A DNA stretch of 64,000 bases from Gammaproteobacteria bacterium (GCA_029881795.1 JAOULX010000002.1:186001-250000); one strand, 5' to 3'. Counted from the first letter of the stretch, positions 6,900-17,289 are shown. Notes: generated by a model from the sequence alone, not told the origin. Translations and numbers: made by a program.

Positions 6900-8597
6900 G
6901 TGGAATTAACGGGTGCAGAAATTCTGGTTCAATGCCTCAAAGAAGAGGGTGTTGAGTATTTGTTCGGGTATCCTGGCGGTGCGGTTTTGCATATTTATGA
7001 CGCCTTGTATAAGCAGGAAGACGTCAAACATATTCTGGTTCGCCATGAACAGGCGGCCACGCATGCGGCCGATGGTTATGCACGCTCTACCGGCAAACCG
7101 GGTGCGGTCCTGGTTACCTCAGGGCCTGGTGCAACCAATGCCGTGACCGGTATTGCCACGGCTTATATGGATTCGATTCCTATGGTGGTTATCACTGGTC
7201 AGGTGCCGACCAGCCTGATAGGTAATGATGCGTTTCAGGAATGTGATTCTATTGGTATTACGCGCCCGATCGTCAAGCATAACTTTCTGGTCAAAGATAT
7301 CAGTGATCTTGCTGAAACGATCAAGAAGGCGTTTTATGTGGCGACGACAGGACGTCCCGGTCCGGTCGTGGTTGATGTGCCCAAAGACGTGACCGGTGCG
7401 ACAGCTAAATACAGCTATCCTAAAGAAATCAAAATGCGTTCCTATAACCCGGTTACCAAAGGTCATATTGGGCAGATTAAAAAAGCCGTTGAGCTGATCT
7501 TGTCGGCCAAAAAGCCAATGATCTATAGCGGTGGCGGTGTGATTTTAGGTGAGGGTAGTGGGCAGCTTATCGAATTTGCCCAATCACTTGGTTATCCTGT
7601 CACCAACACGCTGATGGGGCTGGGTGCTTATCCTGCTACGGACAAACAGTTCGTTGGTATGCTCGGTATGCACGGCACTTATGAAGCCAATATGGGGATG
7701 CATCATTGTGATGTCTTAATTGCTATTGGTGCGCGCTTTGATGACCGGGTGACCGGTAATTTAGAAAAATTTTGCCCGGATGCGAAAATCGTTCATGTTG
7801 ATGTCGATCCTGCGTCGATTGCAAAAACAGTAAAAGTCGATGTGCCCATCGTTGGTGAAGTGGCCGTTGTACTGGACGCACTGATTAAACAGATCGGGCT
7901 ATCTGAAAGCAAAGTCGATACTTCTGCACTGGAGATCTGGTGGCAGCAAATTGATGTTTGGCGCGCCCAGGATTGCCTTAAGTTTGATACTGAGAGCGAT
8001 AAAATCAAGCCACAGGCAGCGATCAAAAAAGTTTACGAGCTGACAAAGGGTGATGCGTACGTCACATCTGACGTCGGTCAGCATCAAATGTGGGCTGCGC
8101 AGTATTATCCATTTGATAAGCCACGTCGCTGGATCAATTCAGGTGGTCTTGGCACCATGGGCTTTGGTTTGCCGGCAGCCATGGGTGTGCAGCTGGCGCA
8201 TCCGGGTCACAGCGTGGTGTGCATTACCGGTGAATCCAGTATACAGATGTGTATTCAGGAACTGGCGACCTGTTTGCAATACGGCTTACCGATTAAAATC
8301 CTGAATTTGAATAACGGATTTATGGGCATGGTGCGTCAGTGGCAGGAGTTTTTCTACGACAAGCGCTATTCGCAGTCGGTAATGAGCGTTCTGCCGGACT
8401 TTGTCGCATTAGTAGAATCCTATGGTCACGTGGGTATTCGGGTTGAAAAACCGGAAGACTTAGATGCCGCACTGGATGCAGCATTTAATCAGCATAAAGA
8501 TCGGCTGGTATTCCTGGATGTGATTACCGATCCCGACGAAAATGTGTATCCAATGGTACCAGCAGGTGCTGGTCTTAATGAAATGGTGTTAGTGTAA
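6900..8597 (+). CDS. ilvB: Acetolactate synthase large subunit
   Basis: Thiamine-diphosphate enzyme that makes 2-acetolactate or 2-aceto-2-hydroxybutyrate, the first common step of valine, leucine and isoleucine synthesis. The 565-residue chain has the N-terminal pyrimidine-binding domain with catalytic Glu50 in VRHEQAATHAADGYAR, the central FAD domain, and the C-terminal ThDP domain with ITGESSIQM...LNLNN. The usual GDG of the Mg-binding motif is GES here; a glutamate at this place is also known in pseudomonad homologues. The start is GTG 6900, set by GGAG nine bases upstream. Two bases separate it from ilvH, and ilvC follows. Also called ilvI by analogy with E. coli. Confidence 0.95.
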   Translation: MELTGAEILVQCLKEEGVEYLFGYPGGAVLHIYDALYKQEDVKHILVRHEQAATHAADGYARSTGKPGAVLVTSGPGATNAVTGIATAYMDSIPMVVITGQVPTSLIGNDAFQECDSIGITRPIVKHNFLVKDISDLAETIKKAFYVATTGRPGPVVVDVPKDVTGATAKYSYPKEIKMRSYNPVTKGHIGQIKKAVELILSAKKPMIYSGGGVILGEGSGQLIEFAQSLGYPVTNTLMGLGAYPATDKQFVGMLGMHGTYEANMGMHHCDVLIAIGARFDDRVTGNLEKFCPDAKIVHVDVDPASIAKTVKVDVPIVGEVAVVLDALIKQIGLSESKVDTSALEIWWQQIDVWRAQDCLKFDTESDKIKPQAAIKKVYELTKGDAYVTSDVGQHQMWAAQYYPFDKPRRWINSGGLGTMGFGLPAAMGVQLAHPGHSVVCITGESSIQMCIQELATCLQYGLPIKILNLNNGFMGMVRQWQEFFYDKRYSQSVMSVLPDFVALVESYGHVGIRVEKPEDLDAALDAAFNQHKDRLVFLDVITDPDENVYPMVPAGAGLNEMVLV

Positions 8598-8599
8598 TC

Positions 8600-9091
8600 A
8601 TGCAGCATATAGTCTCAATATTAATGGAAAATGAATCCGGTGCATTATCCCGGGTTGCCGGTTTATTCTCGGCCCGCGGATATAATATCGAGTCATTAAC
8701 AGTGGCGCCGACGGACGATTCGTCGCTCTCAAGAATGACGCTGGTCACTTCTGGTACGGACGATATCGTTGAGCAGATTCTGAAACAGTTAAACAAATTG
8801 GTCGATGTGATCAAGCTGGTTGACCTGACAGAATCACCTCATATCGAGCGTGAAATGATGCTGATCAAGGTTGAAGCGGTGGGTGAGTCACGGGCTGAAG
8901 TAAAGCGGCTGGTTGATATCTTTCGTGGCAACATTATCGATGTTACTGACACGACTTATACGGTTGAACTGACCGGGCCGGGTGAAAGACTGGATGCGTT
9001 TTTGCAGTCTTTATCCAGCATCAGTATTCATGAAGTGGTGCGCTCAGGAGCAATGGGCATTAGCCGTGGTGAAAAAGTCCTCGGTTTATAA
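8600..9091 (+). CDS. ilvH: Acetolactate synthase small (regulatory) subunit
   Basis: The 163-residue regulatory subunit binds the large subunit and gives valine feedback inhibition. An N-terminal ACT domain is visible (HIVSILMENESGALSRVAGLFSARGYNIESL), followed by the C-terminal domain starting near LIKVEAVGESRAEVKRL. Length is normal for the IlvH/IlvN class. It begins two bases after the ilvB stop, so translation is probably coupled. ilvC lies 63 bp downstream across an AT-rich tandem repeat. Confidence 0.95.
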   Translation: MQHIVSILMENESGALSRVAGLFSARGYNIESLTVAPTDDSSLSRMTLVTSGTDDIVEQILKQLNKLVDVIKLVDLTESPHIEREMMLIKVEAVGESRAEVKRLVDIFRGNIIDVTDTTYTVELTGPGERLDAFLQSLSSISIHEVVRSGAMGISRGEKVLGL

Positions 9092-9095
9092 TCGT

Positions 9096-9122
9096 TTTAT
9101 TTAATTTATTTAATTTATTTAA
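9096..9122 (+). repeat. Three tandem copies of TTTATTTAA between ilvH and ilvC
   Basis: Three perfect 9-bp copies of TTTATTTAA fill most of the ilvH-ilvC spacer, just before the ilvC ribosome site. It is pure A/T and could act as an A/U-rich translation enhancer or an RNase E site, or be simple slippage. Confidence 0.8.
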
Positions 9123-9130
9123 GAATTTAA

Positions 9131-10171
<1,041 letters not shown>

Positions 10172-10195
10172 GCCGACGTTTCAAGTATTTTTGAA

Positions 10196-10221
10196 GAAAG
10201 GGGCCTTTATGGCTCCTTTCT
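10196..10221 (+). terminator. Hairpin terminator after ilvC
   Basis: GAAAGGGGCC pairs with GGCTCCTTTC (9 of 10) around a TTTAT loop, 24 bp after the ilvC stop. The following TTATAT is a poor T-run, so termination may be partial. Confidence 0.6.
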
Positions 10222-10295
10222 TATATGTACTATCCTAAATGCTCAGTAAAGCGTAAAATTTAGACTTAAATTTGTTGCTAACCAGTGCGGACCTT

Positions 10296-11093
10296 ATGGA
10301 ATCAGAACAATTACAAACAAAACGTCGTAAAGGTATCTATTTATTACCTAACTTATTTACCACGGCAGCGTTATTTGGCGGGTTTTATGGCATCGTAGCT
10401 GCCATGAATGGGCGCTTCGAACAGGCCGCAATCGCCATCTTTATCGCCATGATACTGGACGGACTTGATGGCCGCGTTGCGCGACTGACCAATACTCAAA
10501 CTTCATTTGGTGCCGAATACGACAGTCTGGCTGATATGGTGTCGTTTGGTTTGGCCCCGGCTCTGATTATGTACGAATGGTCATTATCATCGATGGCAGC
10601 GTTAGGCTGGCAATGGGGTAAATTAGGCTGGATGGTGGCATTCATCTATACCGCCGCGGCTGCTTTGAGACTGGCGCGCTTTAACACACAAGTTGGAACT
10701 GCAGACAAACGCTTTTTTATGGGCTTACCTAGCCCGGCAGCGGCGGCCTGTGTTGTCGGCTTTGTCTGGGTGAGTGTTGATCAGGGATTTAGCGGTAAAG
10801 AACTGGCTATTCCGGCACTGGTGGTTACCTTATTATCGGGTTTGCTGATGGTAAGTAATTTTCTGTACAGCAGTTTTAAAGAAGTCGACTTCAAACACAA
10901 AGTGCCTTTTGCAGCATTGCTAGTAGCCGTGCTGGCGCTGATGTTCGCATCGTATGATCCGCCAAAAGTTTTATTTGCCGGTTTCATCGCTTATATGCTG
11001 TCAGGACCGGTATTGTCGTTACTGAGAAAAGGCAAACGCCCGGGCAAGGAACCCCTGCCGACAACTGCCGATAGCAAGGACGAGGAGAAATAA
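10296..11093 (+). CDS. pssA: CDP-diacylglycerol-serine O-phosphatidyltransferase (phosphatidylserine synthase)
   Basis: Integral membrane enzyme that makes phosphatidylserine from CDP-diacylglycerol and serine; psd at 62030 would do the next step to phosphatidylethanolamine. The CDP-alcohol phosphotransferase signature is complete: LDGLDGRVARLTNTQTSFG followed by AEYDSLADMVSFG, with the two aspartate pairs. Several hydrophobic helices follow (to about residue 245), then a charged tail (RKGKRPGKEPLP). The frame opens with TTG at 10272, but ATG 10296 gives the normal N-terminus before KRRKGIYLLPNLFT and is used here (265 residues). pssA beside ilvC and leuA is a common gammaproteobacterial order. 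Confidence 0.92.
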   Translation: MESEQLQTKRRKGIYLLPNLFTTAALFGGFYGIVAAMNGRFEQAAIAIFIAMILDGLDGRVARLTNTQTSFGAEYDSLADMVSFGLAPALIMYEWSLSSMAALGWQWGKLGWMVAFIYTAAAALRLARFNTQVGTADKRFFMGLPSPAAAACVVGFVWVSVDQGFSGKELAIPALVVTLLSGLLMVSNFLYSSFKEVDFKHKVPFAALLVAVLALMFASYDPPKVLFAGFIAYMLSGPVLSLLRKGKRPGKEPLPTTADSKDEEK

Positions 11094-11125
11094 ATACGGC
11101 TAGGCAGAAAAAGCCATTAACGGGC

Positions 11126-11154
11126 TTGGCAATAGCTGACTAAGGCGCTATATT
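11126..11154 (+). promoter_or_regulatory. Candidate sigma-70 promoter of leuA
   Basis: TTGGCA (11126-11131) and TATATT (11149-11154) stand 17 bp apart, a near-consensus promoter. Transcription would begin about 11161, almost on the ATG of the leader ORF at 11165, leaving that ORF nearly leaderless. Confidence 0.6.
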
Positions 11155-11164
11155 CATATTACCT

Positions 11165-11278
11165 ATGAAAAACACAATGAAACAACTTGATAATAGCCCC
11201 GTGGTTTCTTGCCGCGCTGTTTCATTGTGCCTGCCTAACGCTGATCTGCTCACTGTTTTATTTCACCTACTGCCGTAA
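11165..11278 (+). CDS. Candidate leuA leader peptide, 37 residues, Leu/Val rich
   Basis: A short open frame from ATG 11165 to TAA 11276-11278 between pssA and leuA. Of 37 residues, eight are leucine and four valine, with the leucines crowded at the C-terminus (LLTVLFHLLP then stop), as in ribosome-stalling leaders of amino-acid operons. It starts a few bases after the predicted transcription start. No ribosome site is visible, so it would have to be read as a nearly leaderless message, which is the main weakness. The stop codon sits in a CTGCC-GTAA-GGCAG hairpin (11270-11283). Attenuation of leu genes by leucine leaders is established in other gammaproteobacteria; its use here is inferred. 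Confidence 0.5.
   Translation: MKNTMKQLDNSPVVSCRAVSLCLPNADLLTVLFHLLP
11173..11229 (+). repeat. Perfect 12-bp inverted repeat inside the leuA leader
   Basis: CACAATGAAACA (11173-11184) and TGTTTCATTGTG (11218-11229) are exact complements with a 33-nt loop. In RNA this is a strong stem near the 5' end of the leuA message, covering the second ATG of the leader ORF. A ribosome on the leader ORF would melt it. Confidence 0.85.
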
Positions 11279-11299
11279 GGCAGATGATGATGTCCTGGC

Positions 11300-11352
11300 G
11301 AGGCTTAACCGTATAAAAACCTGAATTCATAAAGCCTCAACTGAGACTTTAT
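11300..11352 (+). promoter_or_regulatory. Mutually exclusive hairpins of the leuA leader (attenuator-like)
   Basis: The segment 11329-11339 (ATAAAGCCTCA) can pair downstream with TGAGACTTTAT (11342-11352; 11 bp, one mismatch), or its part AAGCCTC (11332-11338) can pair upstream with GAGGCTT (11300-11306; 7 of 7). Only one can form at a time, the usual layout of an attenuator or antiterminator switch. No T-run follows the downstream stem, so if it is a switch it may act on translation or Rho rather than by intrinsic termination. A further CCGAT/ATCGG stem (11371-11386) lies directly before the leuA ribosome site. Confidence 0.5.
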
Positions 11353-11401
11353 AAAACCGTTAGTGATTTTCCGATGCTGAGATCGGTAAATGGAGCAGAA
11401 C

Positions 11402-12949
11402 ATGAGTGCAGATAAGCTGATTATATTTGATACCACCTTGCGTGATGGCGAGCAAAGCCCGGGCGCATCGATGACCAGAGATGAAAAGGTACGGATCGCC
11501 AAAGCGCTGGAAAAAATGAAAGTTGACGTCATCGAAGCGGGCTTCCCGATAGCCAGTCAGGGCGATTTCGAAGCGGTAAAAGCTGTCGCTGATGTGATTA
11601 AAGAGAGTAGTGTCTGTGGTTTGTCGCGTGCCTTACAAAAAGATATTGAGCGTGCTGGCGAAGCCTTAAAAAATGCCGTTAACCCCCGCATACATACGTT
11701 TATTGCGACCTCGCCGATTCATATGCAGCAAAAATTACGGATGGAGCCGGATGCAGTACTGGAGCAGGCTGTGCATGCGGTTAAAATGGCCAAGGGTTTT
11801 ACTGATAATGTTGAATTCTCACCGGAAGATGCCGGGCGTTCTGAGCTTGATTTTTTATGCCGTGTGATTGAAGCGGTGATTGATGCCGGCGCCACCACAA
11901 TCAATATACCGGATACGGTTGGCTATAATGTACCGGAACAATTTGGAGCGCTGATAAAAAACCTGCTTGAAAAAATTCCGAATTCAGATAAAGCCATCTT
12001 CTCGGTGCATTGTCATAATGATCTGGGTTTGGCTGTAGCTAATTCATTGTCGGCAGTACAAAACGGCGCGCGTCAGGTCGAATGTACGATTAACGGATTG
12101 GGTGAGCGTGCCGGTAATGCGTCACTGGAAGAAGTGGTGATGGCGATACGTACCCGGCAGGATATGTTCAGCTGCGATACAGGGCTCGATAGCACGCAAA
12201 TTATGAATTGCTCACGGCTAGTATCGGGTATAACCGGCTTTGCCGTACAGCCTAATAAAGCTATTGTCGGTGCCAATGCTTTTGCGCATGAATCGGGCAT
12301 CCATCAGGACGGAGTACTGAAAAACCGTGAAACCTATGAAATTATGCGGGCTCAGGATGTGGGCTGGAGTGATAACCGTATCGTGCTTGGTAAACACTCG
12401 GGCCGAAATGCATTTCGCAGTTGCCTGAAAGATCTGGATATCGAATTTGATTCAGAAGAAGCATTGAACGAGGCCTTTTCCCGCTTTAAAGAATTGGCCG
12501 ATAAAAAACATGAAATCTACGATGAAGATTTACGCGCGCTGGTCAGTGAAGCCAGCTCTCAACTGGCCGACGAATATTACAAGCTAGTGAGTCTGAAAGT
12601 CTGTTCCGAGACTGGTGAAACGCCGCAGGCAGAGATTGTGGTGTCAGTTGACGGCAAAGAAATGAAATCAACATCAAGCGGCAGCGGCCCGGTTGATGCC
12701 ACCTTTAAAGCCATAGAAAAAATCGCTAACAGCGGTACAAAGCTCAAGTTATATTCGGTTAACAATATAACAACCGGTACCGATTCACAGGGTGAAGTAA
12801 CGGTCAGGCTGAAAATGGACGGGCGCATTATTAACGGCCAAGGTGCAGATACCGATATTGTTATTGCATCGGCTAATGCTTATATCCACGCGTTGAATCT
12901 GCTGCGTAAGCCGGATCTTCGTGAACACCCTCAGCATGTTAATGTCTGA
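11402..12949 (+). CDS. leuA: 2-isopropylmalate synthase
   Basis: Condenses acetyl-CoA with 2-oxoisovalerate, the first committed step of leucine synthesis, using the product of the upstream ilv genes. The N-terminal TIM barrel has [16 protein letters not shown], the [14 protein letters not shown] metal-binding motif (two His) and [14 protein letters not shown]; the C-terminal leucine-binding regulatory domain begins near residue 390. ATG 11402 is chosen over ATG 11390 because GGAG (11392-11395) lies six bases upstream; this gives 515 residues, the usual length of the long form. The next gene overlaps its 3' end by eight bases. Confidence 0.95.
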   Translation: MSADKLIIFDTTLRDGEQSPGASMTRDEKVRIAKALEKMKVDVIEAGFPIASQGDFEAVKAVADVIKESSVCGLSRALQKDIERAGEALKNAVNPRIHTFIATSPIHMQQKLRMEPDAVLEQAVHAVKMAKGFTDNVEFSPEDAGRSELDFLCRVIEAVIDAGATTINIPDTVGYNVPEQFGALIKNLLEKIPNSDKAIFSVHCHNDLGLAVANSLSAVQNGARQVECTINGLGERAGNASLEEVVMAIRTRQDMFSCDTGLDSTQIMNCSRLVSGITGFAVQPNKAIVGANAFAHESGIHQDGVLKNRETYEIMRAQDVGWSDNRIVLGKHSGRNAFRSCLKDLDIEFDSEEALNEAFSRFKELADKKHEIYDEDLRALVSEASSQLADEYYKLVSLKVCSETGETPQAEIVVSVDGKEMKSTSSGSGPVDATFKAIEKIANSGTKLKLYSVNNITTGTDSQGEVTVRLKMDGRIINGQGADTDIVIASANAYIHALNLLRKPDLREHPQHVNV

Positions 12950-13679
12950 AAACAGTAATCAGCAAAAAAACGGGGCTCCTATGAGCCCCGAATTGCGTCA
13001 GTACTATCTGCAAACAATGGGTATTCAACTCTGGCAGCAGCGCCTGCCGGCAGACGCAGATACTAAACCAATCCAACAGCCGGTGCCTGAAAAGATCGAA
13101 CAGTCTGTCGCCGGACAGGTTGAACCAGAGCTAACTGACTGGATCAGTCTCGACAGTGCGATCCAGTCCTGTGTTGCTTGCGAACTGCATCAGAGCCGAG
13201 TCAGCACAGTGGCAGCAGAAGGTTCTGAGTCAGCACGGCTCATGTTTATTACCACCGCACCGATTTTTGATCCCGCTTCAGAGAGTGCATTGCAGACAAG
13301 TCAGAGTGGTCAGCTATTTAGTAACATGCTTAAAGCAATAGACTTGCAGCGTGATGAGGTTTTTTTAACCGGCCTGGTTAAATGTCAGTTAGCGGATAAC
13401 CGTGAACTGCGAACCACAGAGATTCTTTGTTGTGAACACTTTCTGAGCCAGCAGATCAATTTGCTAAAACCGCAGCTGTTGGTTGCGCTGGGCGAAGTTA
13501 GCGCGCAGCATTTGCTGCTGACAAAAAAATCCATTGATGAATTAAGTACACAAAGTTTCCACTATCAGTCAGTACCACTGATGGTTATGCACAGGCCGGA
13601 AGAGTTACTGAAGCAGCCTGAAAAGAAACGCCAAGCCTGGCATACACTACTGCAGATCAAACACATACTAAATGGCTGA
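12942..13679 (+). CDS. Uracil-DNA glycosylase family 4-like protein with altered active-site motifs
   Basis: A 245-residue protein with the C-terminal core of iron-sulfur family 4/5 uracil-DNA glycosylases. The four cluster cysteines appear kept: CVAC, then VKC, then the Cys of [13 protein letters not shown]. The helix [14 protein letters not shown] and [14 protein letters not shown] also fit. However, the catalytic motif expected as GEAPG with an acidic pair reads [12 protein letters not shown], and the second motif is MHRPEELL. It may be catalytically changed or structural. ATG 12942 overlaps leuA by eight bases, and its end overlaps rimI by eight, so it is translated with both. The first 80 residues are polar and look disordered. 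Confidence 0.75.
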   Translation: MSENSNQQKNGAPMSPELRQYYLQTMGIQLWQQRLPADADTKPIQQPVPEKIEQSVAGQVEPELTDWISLDSAIQSCVACELHQSRVSTVAAEGSESARLMFITTAPIFDPASESALQTSQSGQLFSNMLKAIDLQRDEVFLTGLVKCQLADNRELRTTEILCCEHFLSQQINLLKPQLLVALGEVSAQHLLLTKKSIDELSTQSFHYQSVPLMVMHRPEELLKQPEKKRQAWHTLLQIKHILNG

Positions 13680-14166
13680 TGTTTTGGCAGACAAGGCGAT
13701 TAGTTATCAGCTCAACAAAACCCAGAGTTGTTATCGTTTAATGCGTCTCGATGATGTCAAAAGTGTGTTTGATATCGATCAGGATATCTATCCGTTTCCG
13801 TGGTCGGAAGGCATTTTTGAAGACTGTATTAAAACCGGTCACCTTTGTATTGTGAATGAAGTTGATAGTGAAATTATTGCCTACGGTATCGTCGGAATGA
13901 TTGTTGATGAATCACATATTCTGAATTTGAGTGTTAGCCGTGCTTATCAGGGTAAAGGTTATGGCCGTGAATTGCTGATGTACTTGCTGGAACTGGTAAA
14001 ACGTGGCAATGCGACGCGTGCTCTGCTGGAAGTGCGACAGTCTAATCAGGTTGCGCTGAATCTTTATACCAGTCTGGAATTTGAAAAAATTGGCCTGCGT
14101 AAAGCGTACTATCCGGCAGAAAATGGCCGCGAAGACGCCATTGTTTTGGCTAAACCCATCACTTAA
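13672..14166 (+). CDS. rimI: Ribosomal protein S18-alanine N-acetyltransferase
   Basis: GNAT-fold enzyme that acetylates the N-terminal alanine of ribosomal protein S18. The acetyl-CoA loop is visible as VSRAYQGKGYGRELL (about residues 85-99), preceded by the ILNLSV strand and followed by LLEVRQSNQVALNLYTSLEFEKIGLRKAYY, the characteristic RimI C-terminus. At 164 residues it is slightly longer than E. coli RimI owing to about 15 extra N-terminal residues. ATG 13672 overlaps the UDG-like gene by eight bases, which implies coupled translation, a pairing common in gammaproteobacteria. Confidence 0.9.
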   Translation: MADVLADKAISYQLNKTQSCYRLMRLDDVKSVFDIDQDIYPFPWSEGIFEDCIKTGHLCIVNEVDSEIIAYGIVGMIVDESHILNLSVSRAYQGKGYGRELLMYLLELVKRGNATRALLEVRQSNQVALNLYTSLEFEKIGLRKAYYPAENGREDAIVLAKPIT

Positions 14167-14344
14167 TCTGCACTCGCGCCGGCTTGCTAATATTATCGTT
14201 AATCAGATAACAGCGTTGCTATAGCCTGATACCTTGAGTTGAAAGAATATCCCCGTGTTATGCCAGTTAATTGTATTGAAATATTCAGAGTCTATCGCGC
14301 TTACGCTATAATGCGCGCTCTCGAACTAGAAAATACCAATACCG

Positions 14345-15940
14345 ATGAGTGAATTTCTCGAATCCCTGCAAAAACGCCGTACTTTTGCCATTATTTCCCA
14401 CCCTGATGCGGGTAAAACAACGCTGACAGAAAAGCTCCTGTTATACGGTGGAGCGATTCAGATGGCAGGCACCGTAAAAGGCAGAAAAGCCTCACGTCAC
14501 GCCACCTCAGACTGGATGGAACTGGAAAAACAACGCGGTATATCGGTTACTTCATCGGTCATGCAGTTTCCGTATAAAGACTGCATTATGAACTTACTTG
14601 ATACCCCCGGACATGCCGACTTCTCGGAGGATACTTACCGCACATTAACCGCGGTTGATTCCGCGCTGATGGTCATCGATGCGGCAAAAGGTGTTGAGGA
14701 ACGAACCATTAAATTAATGGAAGTGTGTCGTTTACGCACTACGCCTATCATTACATTTGTCAATAAAATGGACCGCGAAGCACGCGACCCGATCGACATC
14801 CTTGATGAGATTGAAGAAATCTTAAATATTCAGTGCGCGCCTATGACCTGGCCGATTGGCATGGGTAAACAGTTTAAAGGTGTGTTTGATCTGTATAACG
14901 ATTGTGTCTATCTGTTCAGTGCAACCCATGGCGGTAAACTGCTGGCTGGTGATTTAATCCAGGGGCTGGATAACCCGCAACTGGATGAACAGTTGGGGGC
15001 GTCAGTAGCGGCTGATCTTCGTGATGAAATCGATCTGGTTAAAGGCGCAAGCCATGCCTTTGATTTTGACGCGTATCGTGCCGGCGACGTCACGCCAGTC
15101 TACTTTGGTTCAGGTATTAATAATTTTGGTGTGCGTGAATTGTTAGAAGCGATCGATAAATATGCGCCTGCTCCAAAATCACGGTTGACATCAAGCCGTG
15201 AAGTCGCAGCGACAGAAGAAAGCTTCAGCGGTTTCGTGTTTAAAATTCAGGCCAATATGGATCCGGCTCATCGTGACCGTATTGCCTTTATGCGGGTTTG
15301 TTCCGGTGTCTTTAAAAAAGGCATGAAAGCGCATCATGTGCGAATTAAAAAAGACGTGAAATTCAGTGATGCCTTAACATTTATGGCATCTGACCGTGAA
15401 CACGTAGAAGACGCTTACCCTGGCGACATCATAGGCTTGCATAACCACGGTACCATCAGGATCGGCGATACCTTCACCAACGGTGAGCAGCTGGCCTTTA
15501 CTGGTATTCCTAATTTCGCACCGGAACTATTCAGACGTGCGCAGTTAAAAGACCCTTTACGGATGAAAGCGTTGCTTAAAGGTCTGACTCAGTTATGTGA
15601 AGAGGGTGCGACACAGTTATTTAAGCCAATGCATAATAATGACTTAATTCTTGGCGCGGTTGGTGTTCTACAATTTGATGTGGTGGCGTATCGCTTACAA
15701 GATGAATACGGTGTTGAATGCAGCTTCGAGAACGTCAATACCAATACGGCGCGCTGGATTGAATGCGATGATGCAAAAATGATGACGGACTTTAAAAATA
15801 AAAATCAGACGAATTTGGCACTCGATAATGCCGGTGATCTGGTATATCTGGCACCGACCCGGGTGAATTTGCAAATGGCACAAGAACGCTGGCCGGATGT
15901 ACGCTTTGTAGCCACACGTGAGCACGGTATATACGAGTAA
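14345..15940 (+). CDS. prfC: Peptide chain release factor 3
   Basis: GTPase that recycles RF1 and RF2 from the ribosome after termination. The G1 loop is [12 protein letters not shown] (about residues 18-29), the switch I region [13 protein letters not shown]3 is [16 protein letters not shown] and G4 [10 protein letters not shown]. The 531-residue length is normal for RF3, and the C-terminal domain III ends with the typical [20 protein letters not shown]. It is alone, with 178 bp upstream that hold no gene and probably its promoter. Confidence 0.96.
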   Translation: MSEFLESLQKRRTFAIISHPDAGKTTLTEKLLLYGGAIQMAGTVKGRKASRHATSDWMELEKQRGISVTSSVMQFPYKDCIMNLLDTPGHADFSEDTYRTLTAVDSALMVIDAAKGVEERTIKLMEVCRLRTTPIITFVNKMDREARDPIDILDEIEEILNIQCAPMTWPIGMGKQFKGVFDLYNDCVYLFSATHGGKLLAGDLIQGLDNPQLDEQLGASVAADLRDEIDLVKGASHAFDFDAYRAGDVTPVYFGSGINNFGVRELLEAIDKYAPAPKSRLTSSREVAATEESFSGFVFKIQANMDPAHRDRIAFMRVCSGVFKKGMKAHHVRIKKDVKFSDALTFMASDREHVEDAYPGDIIGLHNHGTIRIGDTFTNGEQLAFTGIPNFAPELFRRAQLKDPLRMKALLKGLTQLCEEGATQLFKPMHNNDLILGAVGVLQFDVVAYRLQDEYGVECSFENVNTNTARWIECDDAKMMTDFKNKNQTNLALDNAGDLVYLAPTRVNLQMAQERWPDVRFVATREHGIYE

Positions 15941-16000
15941 CGGTGTCATGAGTTTATGACCGCTTGTAAGTAAATTCCTACATTGTTGTCGGAATTTTAC
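15941..16000 (+). terminator. Two weak hairpins after prfC
   Basis: CGGTGTCAT/ATGACCG (15941-15962, one bulge) and GTAAATTCC/GGAATTTTAC (15970-16000, one bulge) lie directly after the prfC stop. Neither has a T-run. They may form a bipartite terminator before the response-regulator gene. Confidence 0.35.
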
Positions 16001-16200
16001 CGTGGCTCTATCAGAATATTTCCCCAATCTGTCCGATTTATGCTATAGATAATAGCTCGCGCCTGAATTTTAACAATATTGACAAAGTCTCAGGCAAATA
16101 TTCTAGGATTGATTGCCTAAAATCAGTCAGACAAAAAATAAAGTAATGATGCCCTACCTAAAGGCCTGATGTTGTGGATTGTATATTAAGGTTCCGTTGA

Positions 16201-17289
16201 ATGATTTCTGAAAAAGATATTAAAGATAGCCGGATACTAATCATTGATGATGAGCAGGCTAATGTCACATTAATCGAGAAAATATTAGAGCTCGATGGCT
16301 ACAAAAATTTCACCTCGACAACAGATTCAACGCAAGCCGTCGAATTATTTCAGAAGCTTCAGCCGCATCTGGTTTTGCTGGACCTGAATATGCCGGTATT
16401 TGACGGTTTCGACGTCATGCAACAGATGTCGGCGATTGACAGCGGTGATAACTTCCCTTGTATTCTGGTATTAACTGCGCAGACAGATCGTGAAACCCGT
16501 ATTCGTGCCCTCACCGGAGGCGCCAAAGATTATGTGCATAAACCGTTTGACCGGGTGGAGCTTCTGTCGCGGATAAAAAACCAGCTGGAAGTAAAACGCT
16601 TATATGAAATGGTGCAAAATCAAAACAATCACCTTGAAGAAAAAGTAGCGCTACGCACTCAAGAGCTTCAGGAAACCCGGCTTGAGGTCATCCACCGACT
16701 GGGGCTGGCGGCAGAATACCGGGATAATGAAACCGGACTGCATATTATTCGCATGAGTAAAGTTTCGGCAGCACTTGCCAGCGCGATTGGTCTAAGTGAT
16801 GAGCAGTGTGATTTAATTCTGAACTCGAGTCCGATGCACGATATCGGAAAACTGGGTATACCGGACGCGGTATTGCTAAAGCCCGGCAAATTAAATGCAG
16901 AAGAATGGCAAGTGATGCAGAGCCATACTACTATTGGTGCGCAGATACTTTCCGGTGGCGATACAGAATTGCTGGAACAAGCCCGTCTGATTGCGATTAG
17001 TCATCATGAAAAGTGGGATGGCAGCGGTTACCCGAACGGCCTTAAAGGTGAAGATATTCCGCTGGTAGGGCGCATAGTGGCGCTGGCAGATGTGTTTGAT
17101 GCATTAACATCTGAAAGGCCATATAAAAAAGCCTGGTCGGTACAACAGGCTGTCGATTATATAAAAGAGATGAGTGGCACACAGTTTGACCCTGCGCTGG
17201 TCGATGTCTTTATCAGTATCCTGCCAAAAGTACAGGATATTAGTTCGCGTTACCGGGAGCCCGGCGAATATTTAGAAAAAGTCGTTTAA
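16201..17289 (+). CDS. Response regulator with HD-GYP output domain (cyclic di-GMP phosphodiesterase)
   Basis: A two-domain signalling protein of 362 residues. An N-terminal receiver domain has the acidic pair IIDDEQ, phospho-acceptor Asp61 in LLDLNMPVFDG and the Lys of HKPFD. A short coiled linker (NHLEEKVALRTQELQETRLEV) leads into an HD-GYP domain with HDIGKLGIPD and the hallmark HHEKWDGSGYP, so c-di-GMP hydrolysis is expected. Its kinase partner is not adjacent. Its stop overlaps the stop of the convergent gene at 17286 by four bases. Confidence 0.9.
   Translation: MISEKDIKDSRILIIDDEQANVTLIEKILELDGYKNFTSTTDSTQAVELFQKLQPHLVLLDLNMPVFDGFDVMQQMSAIDSGDNFPCILVLTAQTDRETRIRALTGGAKDYVHKPFDRVELLSRIKNQLEVKRLYEMVQNQNNHLEEKVALRTQELQETRLEVIHRLGLAAEYRDNETGLHIIRMSKVSAALASAIGLSDEQCDLILNSSPMHDIGKLGIPDAVLLKPGKLNAEEWQVMQSHTTIGAQILSGGDTELLEQARLIAISHHEKWDGSGYPNGLKGEDIPLVGRIVALADVFDALTSERPYKKAWSVQQAVDYIKEMSGTQFDPALVDVFISILPKVQDISSRYREPGEYLEKVV

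Noticed and set aside
7119-7466. 115-codon frame antisense to ilvB
   Set aside because: Lies wholly inside a strongly conserved gene and has no own features.
11300-11352. Riboswitch or T-box upstream of leuA
   Set aside because: No T-box specifier or conserved core was found, and T-boxes are not expected in this lineage; an attenuator reading fits better.
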